Assembly: GCA_036435485.1 (NCBI GenBank) | Contig: CM071598.1 | Location: 196,457,148-196,521,147 of the forward strand | Source: Saposhnikovia divaricata | Lineage: Eukaryota; Streptophyta; Magnoliopsida; Apiales; Apiaceae | Reading direction: 5' to 3' | DNA: 64,000 nucleotides | Part shown: piece by piece, positions 33,228 through 43,334 of the stretch | Layout: every line of letters starts with the position of its first letter | Position numbering within the stretch: position 1 is the stretch's first letter | Position numbers and translations under genes: made by a program | The notes under the pieces: model-generated | What the model was told of the DNA's origin: nothing | What the model saw: the letters and a program-made list of their open reading frames with translations, nothing else | Database searches by the model: none

Positions 33228-34802
33228 TAACATTACTGTGCAAACATTCTGGAACGGGTAATTCTAGACTTCTAGCTAGTGTACAAAAGCATGATGGCAT
33301 ATGGACAACTTGCCAAATGCCACATGATGCTAACCAATATCTATGAATCAATCCTTGAGCAGAAATTAAGTCAAGTTCCTCGCACCAAAGCCACACATGA
33401 TAGAGATGCCCTTACTGTTCGATTATGTGATATAATGGAAAACTTAGTCATATATATGAGTCGAGGATGGATGTAATTATGCCTTGGACATGCATCCGAA
33501 TTCTTGGTGAGTCAAAGCAGAAGAATAGCTGCCTGGATTTTGCTACTTGCAGATGTAATTTTAACGTGTATTGAGCCAAACGATATCTAATATTTTTACT
33601 GTAACTACATTTCTGTTGCATATTAACAGGTAAAACTATGGTATCCTTAGAGTTATGTACCGCATTCTTGCCAGGTGAGCCTGCAACATGGTTGCTTTCC
33701 TTGAGTTTATCGCTGTTGGTAAGCACGCCATCAGTGTACACTTCAAGTTAAATGGGGATGAAGGCTAAGATTTCCAGACACACCCAGTCAGTTAGTTTCA
33801 ATCGCTGACTGCAGAGTTTACATCCCTGCCATTCTTTCCGAGTATGAAAATCATTAGTGACCTTTGTTAGTGTAATGTGTCAATATCGTTTGATCACGTT
33901 GTGTTGCTGTTCATAGATATATTCAGTCTCTGAGGGTATGATGTTTTCTTAATTCATTGTATTTTATACTTTCTTTTGATTGACCTGTTATGGGTAGTTC
34001 AATATCTGTCATGCCTCTGGTTTTATTTTTGTTTAATATATTTCCTATTCAACAAATTGTTCATATATTAGACTAAAGCTGTAATATGCTAGAATTGTGA
34101 AAAGAATGTATTCAACTCCTGTTGGGATTCTTGGGAAGCATAACAGGTTCAGTCTGAGAACTGAACTGGATGTTGGTTCTTTTTTCCTTGAAAAATGTTG
34201 TTAAATGAAATGGATGGTTGTAACTTGTAATCAGTATAAAATAGACTCACGTGGGTGGCTTTATTGATTTTTAAGGAAAAGTAGATTTTATTACTCAATA
34301 CCAAAAGTTACAATATAATAAAAAGATCAGGTAAATATATGCGATTTATACGTAAATAAGAGGTCTCTAATAAAAATTACAATATAATAAGGAAAATGTT
34401 AGGTATCCCAAATTGGTTCCCAAAAAATTTTCCAAATGCCAAGTGTAGCAATTCAATTGGTTATAATAATAATAGACCCCCTGCATTCACACTAATCATC
34501 CAATCAAAAATTTTCACTATGCCATGTAAGTTTTGCCACATTATTTGGAAATAATTTTTGGGTACTAATTTGGGACACCTAGCATTACTCGATGAAATTC
34601 AAGAGGAAATTTTCTTAAACACGATCTTGCTAATTGGTATGAATGTCATATCGCTTTGGGGATTGGAAATTAGCAAGTAAATGGAGGATGAGTAAATGAC
34701 TAAAATATCTCATTTTCACTATTTAATAAATAAATATACTTTTTTTCGGAAAAATGATCTGAAATATCTACAGGATACGCCATTTCCACAGGTACAACCC
34801 AT
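33228..34802. other. Duplicated PPR 3' flank, then unique intergenic DNA with a small MITE
   Basis: 33231 to about 34250 is paralogous to 23700-24800. At 34395-34586 a small element has inverted ends AATGTTAGGTATCCCAAATT and AATTTGGGACACCTAGCATT, typical of a MITE, but its target duplication is unclear. No gene is visible. Confidence 0.55.
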
Positions 34803-35803
34803 TAGGGGCGAGTAAAATCGGATATCCGGTTCTGAATCAGATATCTGGTTTTTCGGATTATGAAAAATCTATTTCGGTTCCGGTTTAACTGGATATCCGA
34901 AATTCGGATATCCGTTTAAACCGGATCGAAAATTGGATTATCCGGATCCGAACTAATCAAGTAAAATTTATTTTAGTTTGTATAAATAAATAAATTTTAT
35001 TACATTTTCAATAAGTTATCGTTAACTTTACAAATGATAAATTAATTAAAAAAAAATTAGATATCATCATCTCATATTTTAACATAAGTACATATTCAAT
35101 TTTTTCCTAAATTTATTTTGACCTAGCATAAACTAACATTCATTTATTTAACGAGTTCTTATAAATATTTTTTAAGAGGTATTAATACTCCATTCGTCCC
35201 GTTTATATTGGCCACGATTCCTTTTTTGCATGTCCTAAAAGTAGTGATCACATTTCCTAAATAAATCAAATTAAGTATTAATAATGTTATGTTTTTCAAG
35301 TATGCAAACAATTAAGAGAAAATAATTAAGTACGAGAAAATATTTATCAAGGTTGATTTAAGAAAACTTACATGAGGTTACGAAATTTTCACATACAAAT
35401 ATATGGAGTTGTTTATAATTTCACATTTAAGTACATCCCTATTTACGTTTTTACACCTAAAATACTTTTAAACTTAGGTGATACACAACAAATTCATTAT
35501 TCTATTAGTGATAATTCATTATTTAATTTAATATTTTCAATGTTGAATTATTTGTCTACAATAAGTTCATTATTTATTAAATATATAAATTATTTCTTAA
35601 TAAATATTAAAAACCGGATCGGATCCGGATATCCGGATTTTTAAATTGTGATCCGGATTCGTATCCGAATTCATTAAAATAATCCGGATCGAATATCCGA
35701 TCTGGTTTTTCGGATCGGATATCCTAACATCCGGATTTTTCTAATCGGATATCGGATCGAAAAATCGGATTATCCGGTTTTCGGATTTTTTTGCTCACCC
35801 CTA
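34803..35803. mobile_element. Non-autonomous hAT transposon (1001 bp)
   Basis: The ends TAGGGGCGAG and CTCACCCCTA are inverted, and an exact 8-bp duplication CAACCCAT flanks them (34795-34802 and 35804-35811). Both are hallmarks of hAT elements. The subterminal zones, about 34815-34960 and 35610-35790, are packed with GGATATCCGG/CGGATTATCC motifs in both orientations, probable transposase-binding sites. There is no transposase gene. Confidence 0.9.
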
Positions 35804-35811
35804 CAACCCAT

Positions 35812-36259
35812 GGATACTATTCACTCTCTTTTCCCTTTCTCTTGCACTCTCGTGTCTTCCCTCTTCGTCACCGTAGCTCGTCGATATGCCTCTCTAACCA
35901 CAACAACACATCGTCGATCTCCTTCTTTCCCTTTCTTCTTATCTTTCTCTCCCTTTCCGACCCCACAACGGTTGTGTGGAACTTAATCGGAAAATCGAAC
36001 GAGCTAGGGTTCAAATTTAGGGGTTTAAAATCTGGCATAAGAAATGGATTTAAAAATAGTATAAGATTGTAGAGGTTGAAAATACGAATCGATTCGTATA
36101 AATAGAATAAGACCGAAAAATGATGGGATGGTGGTGAACAGAGCTTCACCGAACATTGGTCGGGAATCGTCACAAAGTGAGAGAGCAGCTCATTGTTCTG
36201 TGAAATGAGTGAGAAGATGGATACGCCATTCCCAGACGAGTATTCTTGTTTTATGTTTT
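35812..36259. other. Short unassigned stretch between hAT and copia
   Basis: Pyrimidine-rich DNA (35812-35960) resembling a plant 5' leader, followed by sequence open on both strands. No conserved domain is recognised. The copia element is inserted at its right end. Confidence 0.4.
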
Positions 36260-37543
36260 TGTTGAGTATTGAATACAGTAAAAGAATACAGAGGGGGGTG
36301 AATGGATTCTTGAACTTTTCTTTGTTCTTGAATCTTTGCAACTAGATATGTGTTGAGTGTGTGAGATATTTAAGTACAGATAACCAAGACAAACACAACA
36401 CAATATCACTTTAATCTAATATTTTATTAGATAAAGATTTTGCTACAATCTGTGAATACAAATGATAGTATTCTCAGCTTCGTTTTTCTTAGAGAGATAT
36501 TTCTTGTGATGTATCTTGAAAAACTTGTCTGCTAAGGAAGTGAGGCTGTATCCTTATAGACATGGATACCTACTTACTACAAATAAGGTAGGTAAAACAA
36601 ACTACTTTCCAGTATGTCTATCTTATTTGAGTAAGAGTCCAAACGGCTACAGATTTGACTTTGCAAAGCCTGTTCAGATCCACTTCTTTAGCTCCTTGTC
36701 CCTTTGTCTTATCTCTCCAAGCTTCTTTGTAGGCTTTCCAATGTGCTTTATAGTACATAGTCAAATAAAGCGACTTGGCTTGTTGCAGGTTTCTGACTTG
36801 TACAATTCTTCAGTATTTTGTCTTCAAGAATGTATTCGAGAAGTGGCTAAGTGATTGATTCGAGAACTCGAATTGACTTAATCGATAACTCTGAATTCTC
36901 GAATAGTGTTATATTGACATATCAAATCACTTCTCGAATAGCTCTTTTCTCTGGGACTCCTTGAGATATCGAATAGAGCATTTTGACATATCGAATCCCT
37001 GAGATGTCGAATAGCTTCTTTAGTCCTTGAGATATCGAATAGAGCATTGACTTGTTGACCCTTAGAGAACTCGAATGATGCTTTGACTTGTTGACTCCAT
37101 GAGTTCTCGAATAGAGTAATAGACATATCGAATCTCTGAGATATCGAATGAGATATCGAACAGTGTATTTATAGATATCGAATAGTGTCTTCTGAGATAT
37201 CGAATCTCTGACTTCTCGAATGCTAGACTTCTCGAATAGACAAATGTACTTCTCGAATTGGTACTTAGGCAAATTCTTCATTTCTTCAAATCCCAACTGT
37301 GATTATTTGGCAGTCTTTATCTCCTTGCTTGAGGCATGAACCTTGGAACTTCTTTCAAGCTTTATTCTTGACTTTATAAGTACAGTTACACAACTAGGAT
37401 TTGATGCCTACTACAAGTACAGAACAAATAGAAACTCTACAACTAGAGGTTCCCTCAGTTAAGAGGTCATGTAGGTAATGCACATCATTACACATACTTA
37501 GGCTTGTTATTAGATGTATTCAGGCATGCCTCTGTGACTAACA
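36260..37543 (-). repeat. 3' LTR of the copia element
   Basis: 1284 bp, from TGTTGAG to CTAACA on the plus strand. A TATA-like box reads TATAAAG on the minus strand (36746-36752). An array of TTCnnGAA and ATATCGAATAG motifs fills 36823-37257. Open reading frames within the LTR also occur in the other LTR and are incidental. Confidence 0.95.
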
Positions 37544-37555
37544 ATCTCCCCCAAA
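37544..37555 (-). other. Copia polypurine tract
   Basis: The minus strand reads TTTGGGGGAGAT directly before the 3' LTR, the expected plus-strand primer of a retrotransposon. Confidence 0.8.
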
Positions 37556-37702
37556 TTGTGAGTAAGACCCTTAGTCGCAATTTCATGTCTGATAACAAGC
37601 CTAACATACATAAAGATAAAACTTGAAAGTACATGTATGAATTTTGATTAGCAATGTGGATAGAACTACAGGGTGAGTAATCTTACAGCCTATGATGAAG
37701 TA

Positions 37703-38614
37703 CTAGCCATTGTCATTTGTTTCCCTTTCCATAGCTTTGGCTTGCAAATCATCATATGCTTTCTGTCTTCTTTCTTTCTCCTTCCTTGTATTCTCATCCA
37801 TAACTTTTATTATTTCTGCCATAACATCCAATTCTTCAAGAAAAATTGAGTCTTTGAAATCTTCAAGTACTGAATTCAGAATGCTTGTAGGATAGTGGTT
37901 GAGTAGATTCATTCTGATGTGGATCTGATCCCCATTTCTCCTCCTATACTTCACCACATAGGGGTTAAACTGAACTCTACACAATCCCTTTGCCCTTAGC
38001 TTTTCTGCTTCAATCTCCAGTCTCTCAATTTCTTTCTCCCTTGCTAGCCATTTCTCAAGACACTCTTTTCTGATTCTCTCCTCATGGTCTCTCTTCATCT
38101 TCACAAAATCAATTAGCTCCAGCTTCCATACTCTTTCCACTTTATCTTCTGAGCTCAACAATGCAATGATTCTTTCTATGTCATGTAGCTTTCCCCAATG
38201 TTGACATCCTCCTTGTTTGAATTTCTCCTCCCTTCCATCAGTATATTTCATCTCAAGGCAGTTATCAACAATGGCAACATGATAGATTCTTTGAGCTTGT
38301 AAGAATTGCAGTTGGTCTTCATCAAAATCTTCATCTAGTGGTTGGAGTTTTAAGCCTGGATAGATTGTCAGAGTCCTTGATTTGGATAGCTTTGGTTTCC
38401 TTGCAGCTTGTTTGAATTTGATCCTTTTAACATAGTTGCCTGGCAGTAGCATGTGACCTTTGTTTGTGGACCATTGTAGTATTCCATTAGCAGTATGCTT
38501 TTTGAAATATACAGATGGTTTCTTGACTTGAATCTTCTTCTCTTCTTGAGGTGGCAAGACAGTTGCAGAAGCCATAGATGTAGATTTTGGTAGGTCACTA
38601 CTAACAGTATTCAC
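37703..38614 (-). CDS. Copia accessory ORF, C-terminal part (303 aa)
   Basis: Continuation of the accessory region in the shifted frame. It includes a domain with ILQWSTNKGHMLLPGNYVKR, HVAIVDNCLEMKYTDGREEK and WKLELIDFVKMKRDHEERIR, then a long charged helix (KEIERLEIEAEKLRAKG), and ends with more helices (MAEIIKVMDENTRKEKERRQ). I recognise no named domain. It stops about 150 bp before the polypurine tract, so coding fills almost all the space between pol and the 3' LTR. Confidence 0.7.
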   Translation of the reverse strand: MNTVSSDLPKSTSMASATVLPPQEEKKIQVKKPSVYFKKHTANGILQWSTNKGHMLLPGNYVKRIKFKQAARKPKLSKSRTLTIYPGLKLQPLDEDFDEDQLQFLQAQRIYHVAIVDNCLEMKYTDGREEKFKQGGCQHWGKLHDIERIIALLSSEDKVERVWKLELIDFVKMKRDHEERIRKECLEKWLAREKEIERLEIEAEKLRAKGLCRVQFNPYVVKYRRRNGDQIHIRMNLLNHYPTSILNSVLEDFKDSIFLEELDVMAEIIKVMDENTRKEKERRQKAYDDLQAKAMERETNDNG

Positions 38615-38661
38615 CCTAGACTTAGAGTCTTGTGATGTGGTGAGGTTACTGTGAGCAATGC

Positions 38662-41049
38662 CTAAGGCTTGCTGTCTTCCACTCTTCCTCTCAGAGACTT
38701 TACCTTGGTCATCATCCTTCTTATCCTTGCTGTCTTTCTTCTTCTTCTTATCCTCATCCCCTTATCACTCCTTTGATGACTTCTACTTCCATCACTCTTG
38801 TCATCATCCTTATCATCCTTATTCCTCCTAGGTTGAGCTATTTCCAGAATTGAACCAGTAACTATGAATGTTCTTAAGATGTGAAGTGCTTCCAACTCTT
38901 CAGCACTTCTATTTCCATCTTTCTTTTGTAGCTGGTCAATAATAGCAATGATGAGTCTGTGGTTTTTAGGGTTAAGATCATGGGGGATAACCAGTTGTTT
39001 AACATCTTGAATTCTTGTACCAGACTGATAAAAGATGGTTCTTGGTTTGGTGCATACTTCAGGAAATCTAGTTAGTTGACCATCTTTTAGTTCAGTGTAC
39101 AGTCTTTGGTTGTTCTCCCCTTTCTGCTCAATTAGTTCCAAGATAGCATCAATCTCAGAGTATTTTAAGGCTTTCAAGGTTTCAAATGATAGATGCCATA
39201 TCTTGCCATTGGTCACCATCATGATTTCCTTGAGATAGATTTGATTTAGCTTTCTTGGAATAACTGTTAGATATTTGATTTGATCTCTGAGGCTTCTTCT
39301 GTAAAATAAGGTATCCCCTCCAACCCTTGATTTTGAGGTTTGCATAAGCTTCAAGAATGCAGCATCATGATAAATCTCTGAATTTGCTACTTCTATCAGC
39401 TTGGCCTCTATAATCACCTTAGCTTCCACTGGCTCATCTTCAAGTCTAGGTACTTGGACTGGATTGCTTGGCATGGAACCTGCCACTACTGTAGTAGTGA
39501 CAGTTTGCTTTTGGCCACTAGGTGTAATAATGTGCACAGGTGGTAGAGTGACCACTGGCAGAGAAGATGGAGGTTCATCAACCTTGAGTTTGCCCTTGCC
39601 TGAGACATGAGATGTAGGATTTGAAATTTGTTGATGACCACCCTCATTAATCTTGATGCCTTTAGATTGAGATTGAGATTTCTCCCCCTTAGTCTCAGAC
39701 CCCTTAGGTTTATTCCTTGTTATCCTCTTCTCCCCCTTAGGCTTGTTGTCAGGCACAGAGGCTGTAGTAGGGGCCTTTGGAGTTGAAGAGTCTTCAGACA
39801 GAGGGATACCCATGTGCTTCATCATGGCAGACAGCATAGATTGTTGATGCAGAAGAACATCAGCTGTGGTAGTGGCTTGAGTGTTCAATTGCTCAGTTAG
39901 ATTTGTAACCTTTCCTGCCAGATGGGCATTGGATTCTTTGAGAGACACCACCTCCCTTTCAAGAGTATCAACCTTGGTGAATAGCTCTTTGGCCTTGAAG
40001 CCATTTAGGGATTGATCTTGTAGTCTCTTGAACTCATAATTTAACAGTTCATTCACAGGGACTTCAGTGACTAGCTTGTCTCCATATTGGTTTTTGAACA
40101 TGGTCCTCAACATAGCTTTGGCCTCTGTAGTCTGGTCAGATAGAATTTGAAATTTGCTTCCTAGACCTGTGACTGTATCTTTAAGTAGAGCTAGACCATT
40201 ATCCATCTTGGTGCAGGTGGTGTTGCAGTGTCTGAGATCTTTGACCACACTGTCTAGTTGAGGAAATTTGGCATCAAAGGCCCTCTTTATTTCTTCTACT
40301 GTAGTGGCTGTCTTGTCACACACCTTGTTGACTTCAGTTTTGACTCCCTTGCCAAGGTAGTGTGCAGCCTTGAGGAAACCCTTGTAGGAATCATTGACAG
40401 CTTCATACACTTCACTAGGGGACTGGGATTTTGCATTTGAACCCAGTGAAGTGATGTATTCCTCTCTAAGATATTGAAGTGCTTCACTGAGAGTTACATC
40501 ATACTTTCCTTGCATCCAGGCATCTACATTGCCATCTCTCTCAGCATCATCAATAATCTTGGCCTTCTGCATCTCCACATCATCCCTATGGCATAGTAGG
40601 ATGGCTTCATAATCTGGATTTGAGATGTTGGAGGTGACAAGGTTCTGGGCTATTTTTACAAACTCAGGAATCTGATCCACAACATAGCTTTGGAGAGCTT
40701 CAATGGACATTTGTGATGGAACAGACCCTGATCCTGAAGCACTGTCATGTTGCACAGGCTTCAGCCATTGGGACAGAAAGTGAGAGCTAGAGCTAGGCAA
40801 GCTAGACTCCTCAGTTACAGATGCAACTTCTGTAACCGGATGGAAAGACTCTGCTACTGTTGTCTCCACAAGAGTGGGATGAGTTACAACAGTAGTTGAC
40901 ACAGGCACAGAGTCTCTAGTTAAAACTAGTGAATCCTCTGTGTTTGTGATGGTGTCATTAGGAGATGCCCCAGCATGTATTCCCTGACCATCTAAATGTG
41001 GTACCTGGGTGGTGAGCAAGGTGTCATGCACCAAGTCACTTGAATCCAT
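38662..41049 (-). CDS. Copia accessory ORF, central part (795 aa)
   Basis: This lies in the same frame as the N-terminal part, separated by one TAA and 13 codons, so the two were probably one ORF. The middle is rich in coiled-coil heptads (TLEREVVSLKESNAHLAGKV), followed by a Lys/Ser/Pro-rich linker. A compact region with EIDAILELIEQKGENNQRLY and a basic acidic-flanked C-terminus come next. Near 38760 a run of four G on the minus strand marks a probable frameshift, since sensible Lys/Asp-rich coding continues in another frame. Confidence 0.72.
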   Translation of the reverse strand: MDSSDLVHDTLLTTQVPHLDGQGIHAGASPNDTITNTEDSLVLTRDSVPVSTTVVTHPTLVETTVAESFHPVTEVASVTEESSLPSSSSHFLSQWLKPVQHDSASGSGSVPSQMSIEALQSYVVDQIPEFVKIAQNLVTSNISNPDYEAILLCHRDDVEMQKAKIIDDAERDGNVDAWMQGKYDVTLSEALQYLREEYITSLGSNAKSQSPSEVYEAVNDSYKGFLKAAHYLGKGVKTEVNKVCDKTATTVEEIKRAFDAKFPQLDSVVKDLRHCNTTCTKMDNGLALLKDTVTGLGSKFQILSDQTTEAKAMLRTMFKNQYGDKLVTEVPVNELLNYEFKRLQDQSLNGFKAKELFTKVDTLEREVVSLKESNAHLAGKVTNLTEQLNTQATTTADVLLHQQSMLSAMMKHMGIPLSEDSSTPKAPTTASVPDNKPKGEKRITRNKPKGSETKGEKSQSQSKGIKINEGGHQQISNPTSHVSGKGKLKVDEPPSSLPVVTLPPVHIITPSGQKQTVTTTVVAGSMPSNPVQVPRLEDEPVEAKVIIEAKLIEVANSEIYHDAAFLKLMQTSKSRVGGDTLFYRRSLRDQIKYLTVIPRKLNQIYLKEIMMVTNGKIWHLSFETLKALKYSEIDAILELIEQKGENNQRLYTELKDGQLTRFPEVCTKPRTIFYQSGTRIQDVKQLVIPHDLNPKNHRLIIAIIDQLQKKDGNRSAEELEALHILRTFIVTGSILEIAQPRRNKDDKDDDKSDGSRSHQRSDKGMRIRRRRKTARIRRMMTKVKSLRGRVEDSKP

Positions 41050-41088
41050 TGGCTCATCAAGAGAAAAGAATTCTTGATGATCAATGCC

Positions 41089-42492
41089 TTACTCCTCAAT
41101 TGCTTGAGTTGCAGGCTCCAAAGAAATATGAGTGATAGATTCTGGAAGAGAAGTGTGTTGTAGATTAGATTTTGGCAACTCCCCTTGAGAGATAGAGGGA
41201 GTTTCAATTGTGATGTGCTCTCCACTCAGTGTTGTGCCAGCCTTATCACTCCCTTGTGCTGACTCTTTACAGATAGGTGCATTAGGGAGGATGCTTGATT
41301 CTATAGATGCACCCTGTTGAGAGGATACATCTAGTGAGCTGTTTGCCCCTGATTTTACAACTTCAGCCATTTGGGTGACTGAAGAGGTGGTTTTAGATTT
41401 CTTCTTCTTCTTTAGGCTAATGATAGGCGACTCAGTTTCCTCACCTCCTAAACCTAGTTCTACAGCCAAGACTGCTTCAGTTAAGATGGTTAAAGGTTCT
41501 GAAGCAACCTGTTTTCTCTTCTTTTTACTAACATCACCCTTTTGAGAGGATGATGCAGTTGGCTCTGTGTTTGGTAGAGTGTTTGTCTGAGAGGGTTGGT
41601 TAGCAAGCCTTGGGTTAGCATTGTGTTCTTCTTGCTTAGGCTGTGCTAACTGAGATTTAGACTCAAATATTGGCATGTTGTGGGGGTAAGACCTAAACAA
41701 ACCCTCCATGTGGGGAGTTATCTTAAGCCTTACATCCACATCATTCCTAGTCTCCAAGTTTCCAAAAATAAGTTTGGTCATGGACCTAGGATAGCCTATT
41801 TTACTTTTATCTAATCCAGGCAATTCAATCAATGAAGCATTTTTAAAATTAAGTACTGATTGAATAAAGCGGGGAAAGAAAATTTCAGTACCTCTCTTGG
41901 CTGTGTTCTTACCAAGTCTCCCATATAGCTCTTGTATAATGAGATGTCCAACATCTATCTTTCTCCCATGAGCCAAGGCATAGGCAAGCTGCTGCACAGG
42001 TGTACTAATCTGATCAAAGCTCGATTTCCTGGCAGTGAATACCTGAAGGAGTGTAGCAAAAACATAACTCCATTCCTTTCTCAAGTACTTTCTATTCAGC
42101 TTTCCAAGTTTAATAGCCTCTGAGTAGTTGATAAATTCAAAGAATTCTTCCAACTCAGCATTTGTGGCTAGGGAGTCATATGCCTCTTGTTGCAAATCCA
42201 AGGCTTCATTCATGTCTGCGGTAGTGATAGTAATATCCACGCCTTGAATCTTGTAGTAGACAACATATGAGGTAATAGCATTCTCAAGGGCGATGACCTC
42301 CACTGTAGCTGTCCTCCAGAATTGTTCTAATAAGTCTATGTACAGGGTTGGGTTGGCTGATAGTGCACCCTTGATGTAAGATTCAGACAACCATCGAACA
42401 AAGCACTTGAAATTAGCATTTGGTGCTTCCACATCACTGGTAATTGCGATGAAATTGGTTTGGGATGGTATGGTGAGTTGAGTGTTTGCCAT
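41089..42492 (-). CDS. Copia accessory ORF, N-terminal part (467 aa)
   Basis: ATG at 42492 in good context. Residues 1-260 form a globular region with VRWLSESYIKGALSANPTLY, EQFWRTATVEV and PRFIQSVLNF. I recall similar sequences being common in retroelement-derived predicted proteins of Asteraceae genomes, often mislabelled; I know no function. Residues 260-467 are low-complexity, with basic stretches (KKKRK, KKKKKSK) that could be nuclear-localisation signals. TAA at 41089-41091 ends it, but the same frame runs on into the next part. Its position after pol is where SIRE-type elements carry an envelope-like gene, but I see no membrane segments. Confidence 0.75.
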   Translation of the reverse strand: MANTQLTIPSQTNFIAITSDVEAPNANFKCFVRWLSESYIKGALSANPTLYIDLLEQFWRTATVEVIALENAITSYVVYYKIQGVDITITTADMNEALDLQQEAYDSLATNAELEEFFEFINYSEAIKLGKLNRKYLRKEWSYVFATLLQVFTARKSSFDQISTPVQQLAYALAHGRKIDVGHLIIQELYGRLGKNTAKRGTEIFFPRFIQSVLNFKNASLIELPGLDKSKIGYPRSMTKLIFGNLETRNDVDVRLKITPHMEGLFRSYPHNMPIFESKSQLAQPKQEEHNANPRLANQPSQTNTLPNTEPTASSSQKGDVSKKKRKQVASEPLTILTEAVLAVELGLGGEETESPIISLKKKKKSKTTSSVTQMAEVVKSGANSSLDVSSQQGASIESSILPNAPICKESAQGSDKAGTTLSGEHITIETPSISQGELPKSNLQHTSLPESITHISLEPATQAIEE

Positions 42493-42594
42493 TTGGGTAG
42501 AGAAGAGAAGAGAATTAAGGTTGAAGAAGAAATTCGCAGTTAGGGTTTTCAGAGGTTTTAAGAGTTTAGATGCTTGAGAAATCGAGCGAAATGA

Positions 42595-43080
42595 GTTGAA
42601 CAGTTGTGAAATTGTATATATAAGACTAACTTGAGTTGTCGATTAGATCTAAGCTTTGTATCGACAAGACAATCATTCGAGAAGTATAAAACAACTATTC
42701 GATAAGTCAAGAAGGGCTTATTCGATATCTCAAGCAGTTTGTAACTCACAGCTGGCAGTTATTTAACTCAGAAAATAATTCTAAGCTAAATAAAATATGT
42801 TTTTATGAGCGAAATGAAATTTTGAATATAAATCCAAAAAGCGATTAAGTGTCAGCGAGAAATCAGCCTTTTCGAATGATTCGATAACTCAAATACAGTA
42901 TTCGAGAACTCCATCATTAGAGAACTAAAATACTCTATTCAAGAACTCAGAGTGTGCTATTCGATTTCTCCAAAAGACACTATTCGAGAACTCAGGAGGG
43001 TTCTAGATAGGCCTATTCGAGAACTCGAGCCATGACAAAACAATGAACCATTCGAGAAGTCTGACTTATCGAACTATACT
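42595..43080 (-). promoter_or_regulatory. Candidate internal promoter of the accessory ORF
   Basis: Between the RT stop (43335) and the accessory ATG (42492) the minus strand has a TATA box, CTTATATATAC (42614-42624), about 125 bp before the ATG. A pyrimidine-rich leader and a good start context (CCAAATGGC) follow. Upstream of the TATA box are five perfect TTCGAGAA palindromes (42676, 42901, 42983, 43016 and 43051) plus TATTCGATAT-type variants, the vocabulary found in the LTR. This layout is promoter-like; activity is inferred. Confidence 0.55.
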
Positions 43081-43334
43081 TTTCACTCATAAAATTCAAT
43101 TTTCACTATCTTTTAAAATTTACCAGAAATATTCATTGAAGAATATTATACTAAATTAAATAGTGATTCTCTCAAAATTTCACAGAAATTTCAAGCTAAA
43201 GATGTATGATTTTCAACATATGCAGCATTGTGGAATATTTATAAATCATAATCCAGCCAATACTTACTTCAAAAATACTGAGCATTTGATAAAGTAAGTA
43301 TTTACTGCTGCAACAATCTAGTTGATATATTCAC

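Noticed and set aside
35187..35240. TACTCCATTCGTCCC, possible Stowaway end inside the hAT element
   Set aside because: Only one degenerate end is visible; without the partner end it cannot be called.
35868..36341. Opposing open frames of 93 and 157 residues between the hAT and copia elements
   Set aside because: They overlap each other, cross the transposon edges (the minus-strand frame enters the LTR), and show no domain.
36516..36854. 112-residue frame in the copia LTR (also at 49375-49713), with minus-strand frames beside it
   Set aside because: It lies within LTRs, is present in both only because they are copies, and matches no family. The minus-strand frames read the motif array.
36835..37257. 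Regularly spaced TATCGAATAG/TTCTCGAATAG motifs considered as a CRISPR-like array
   Set aside because: Spacing is irregular, units vary, the context is a plant LTR, and there is no cas-like gene.
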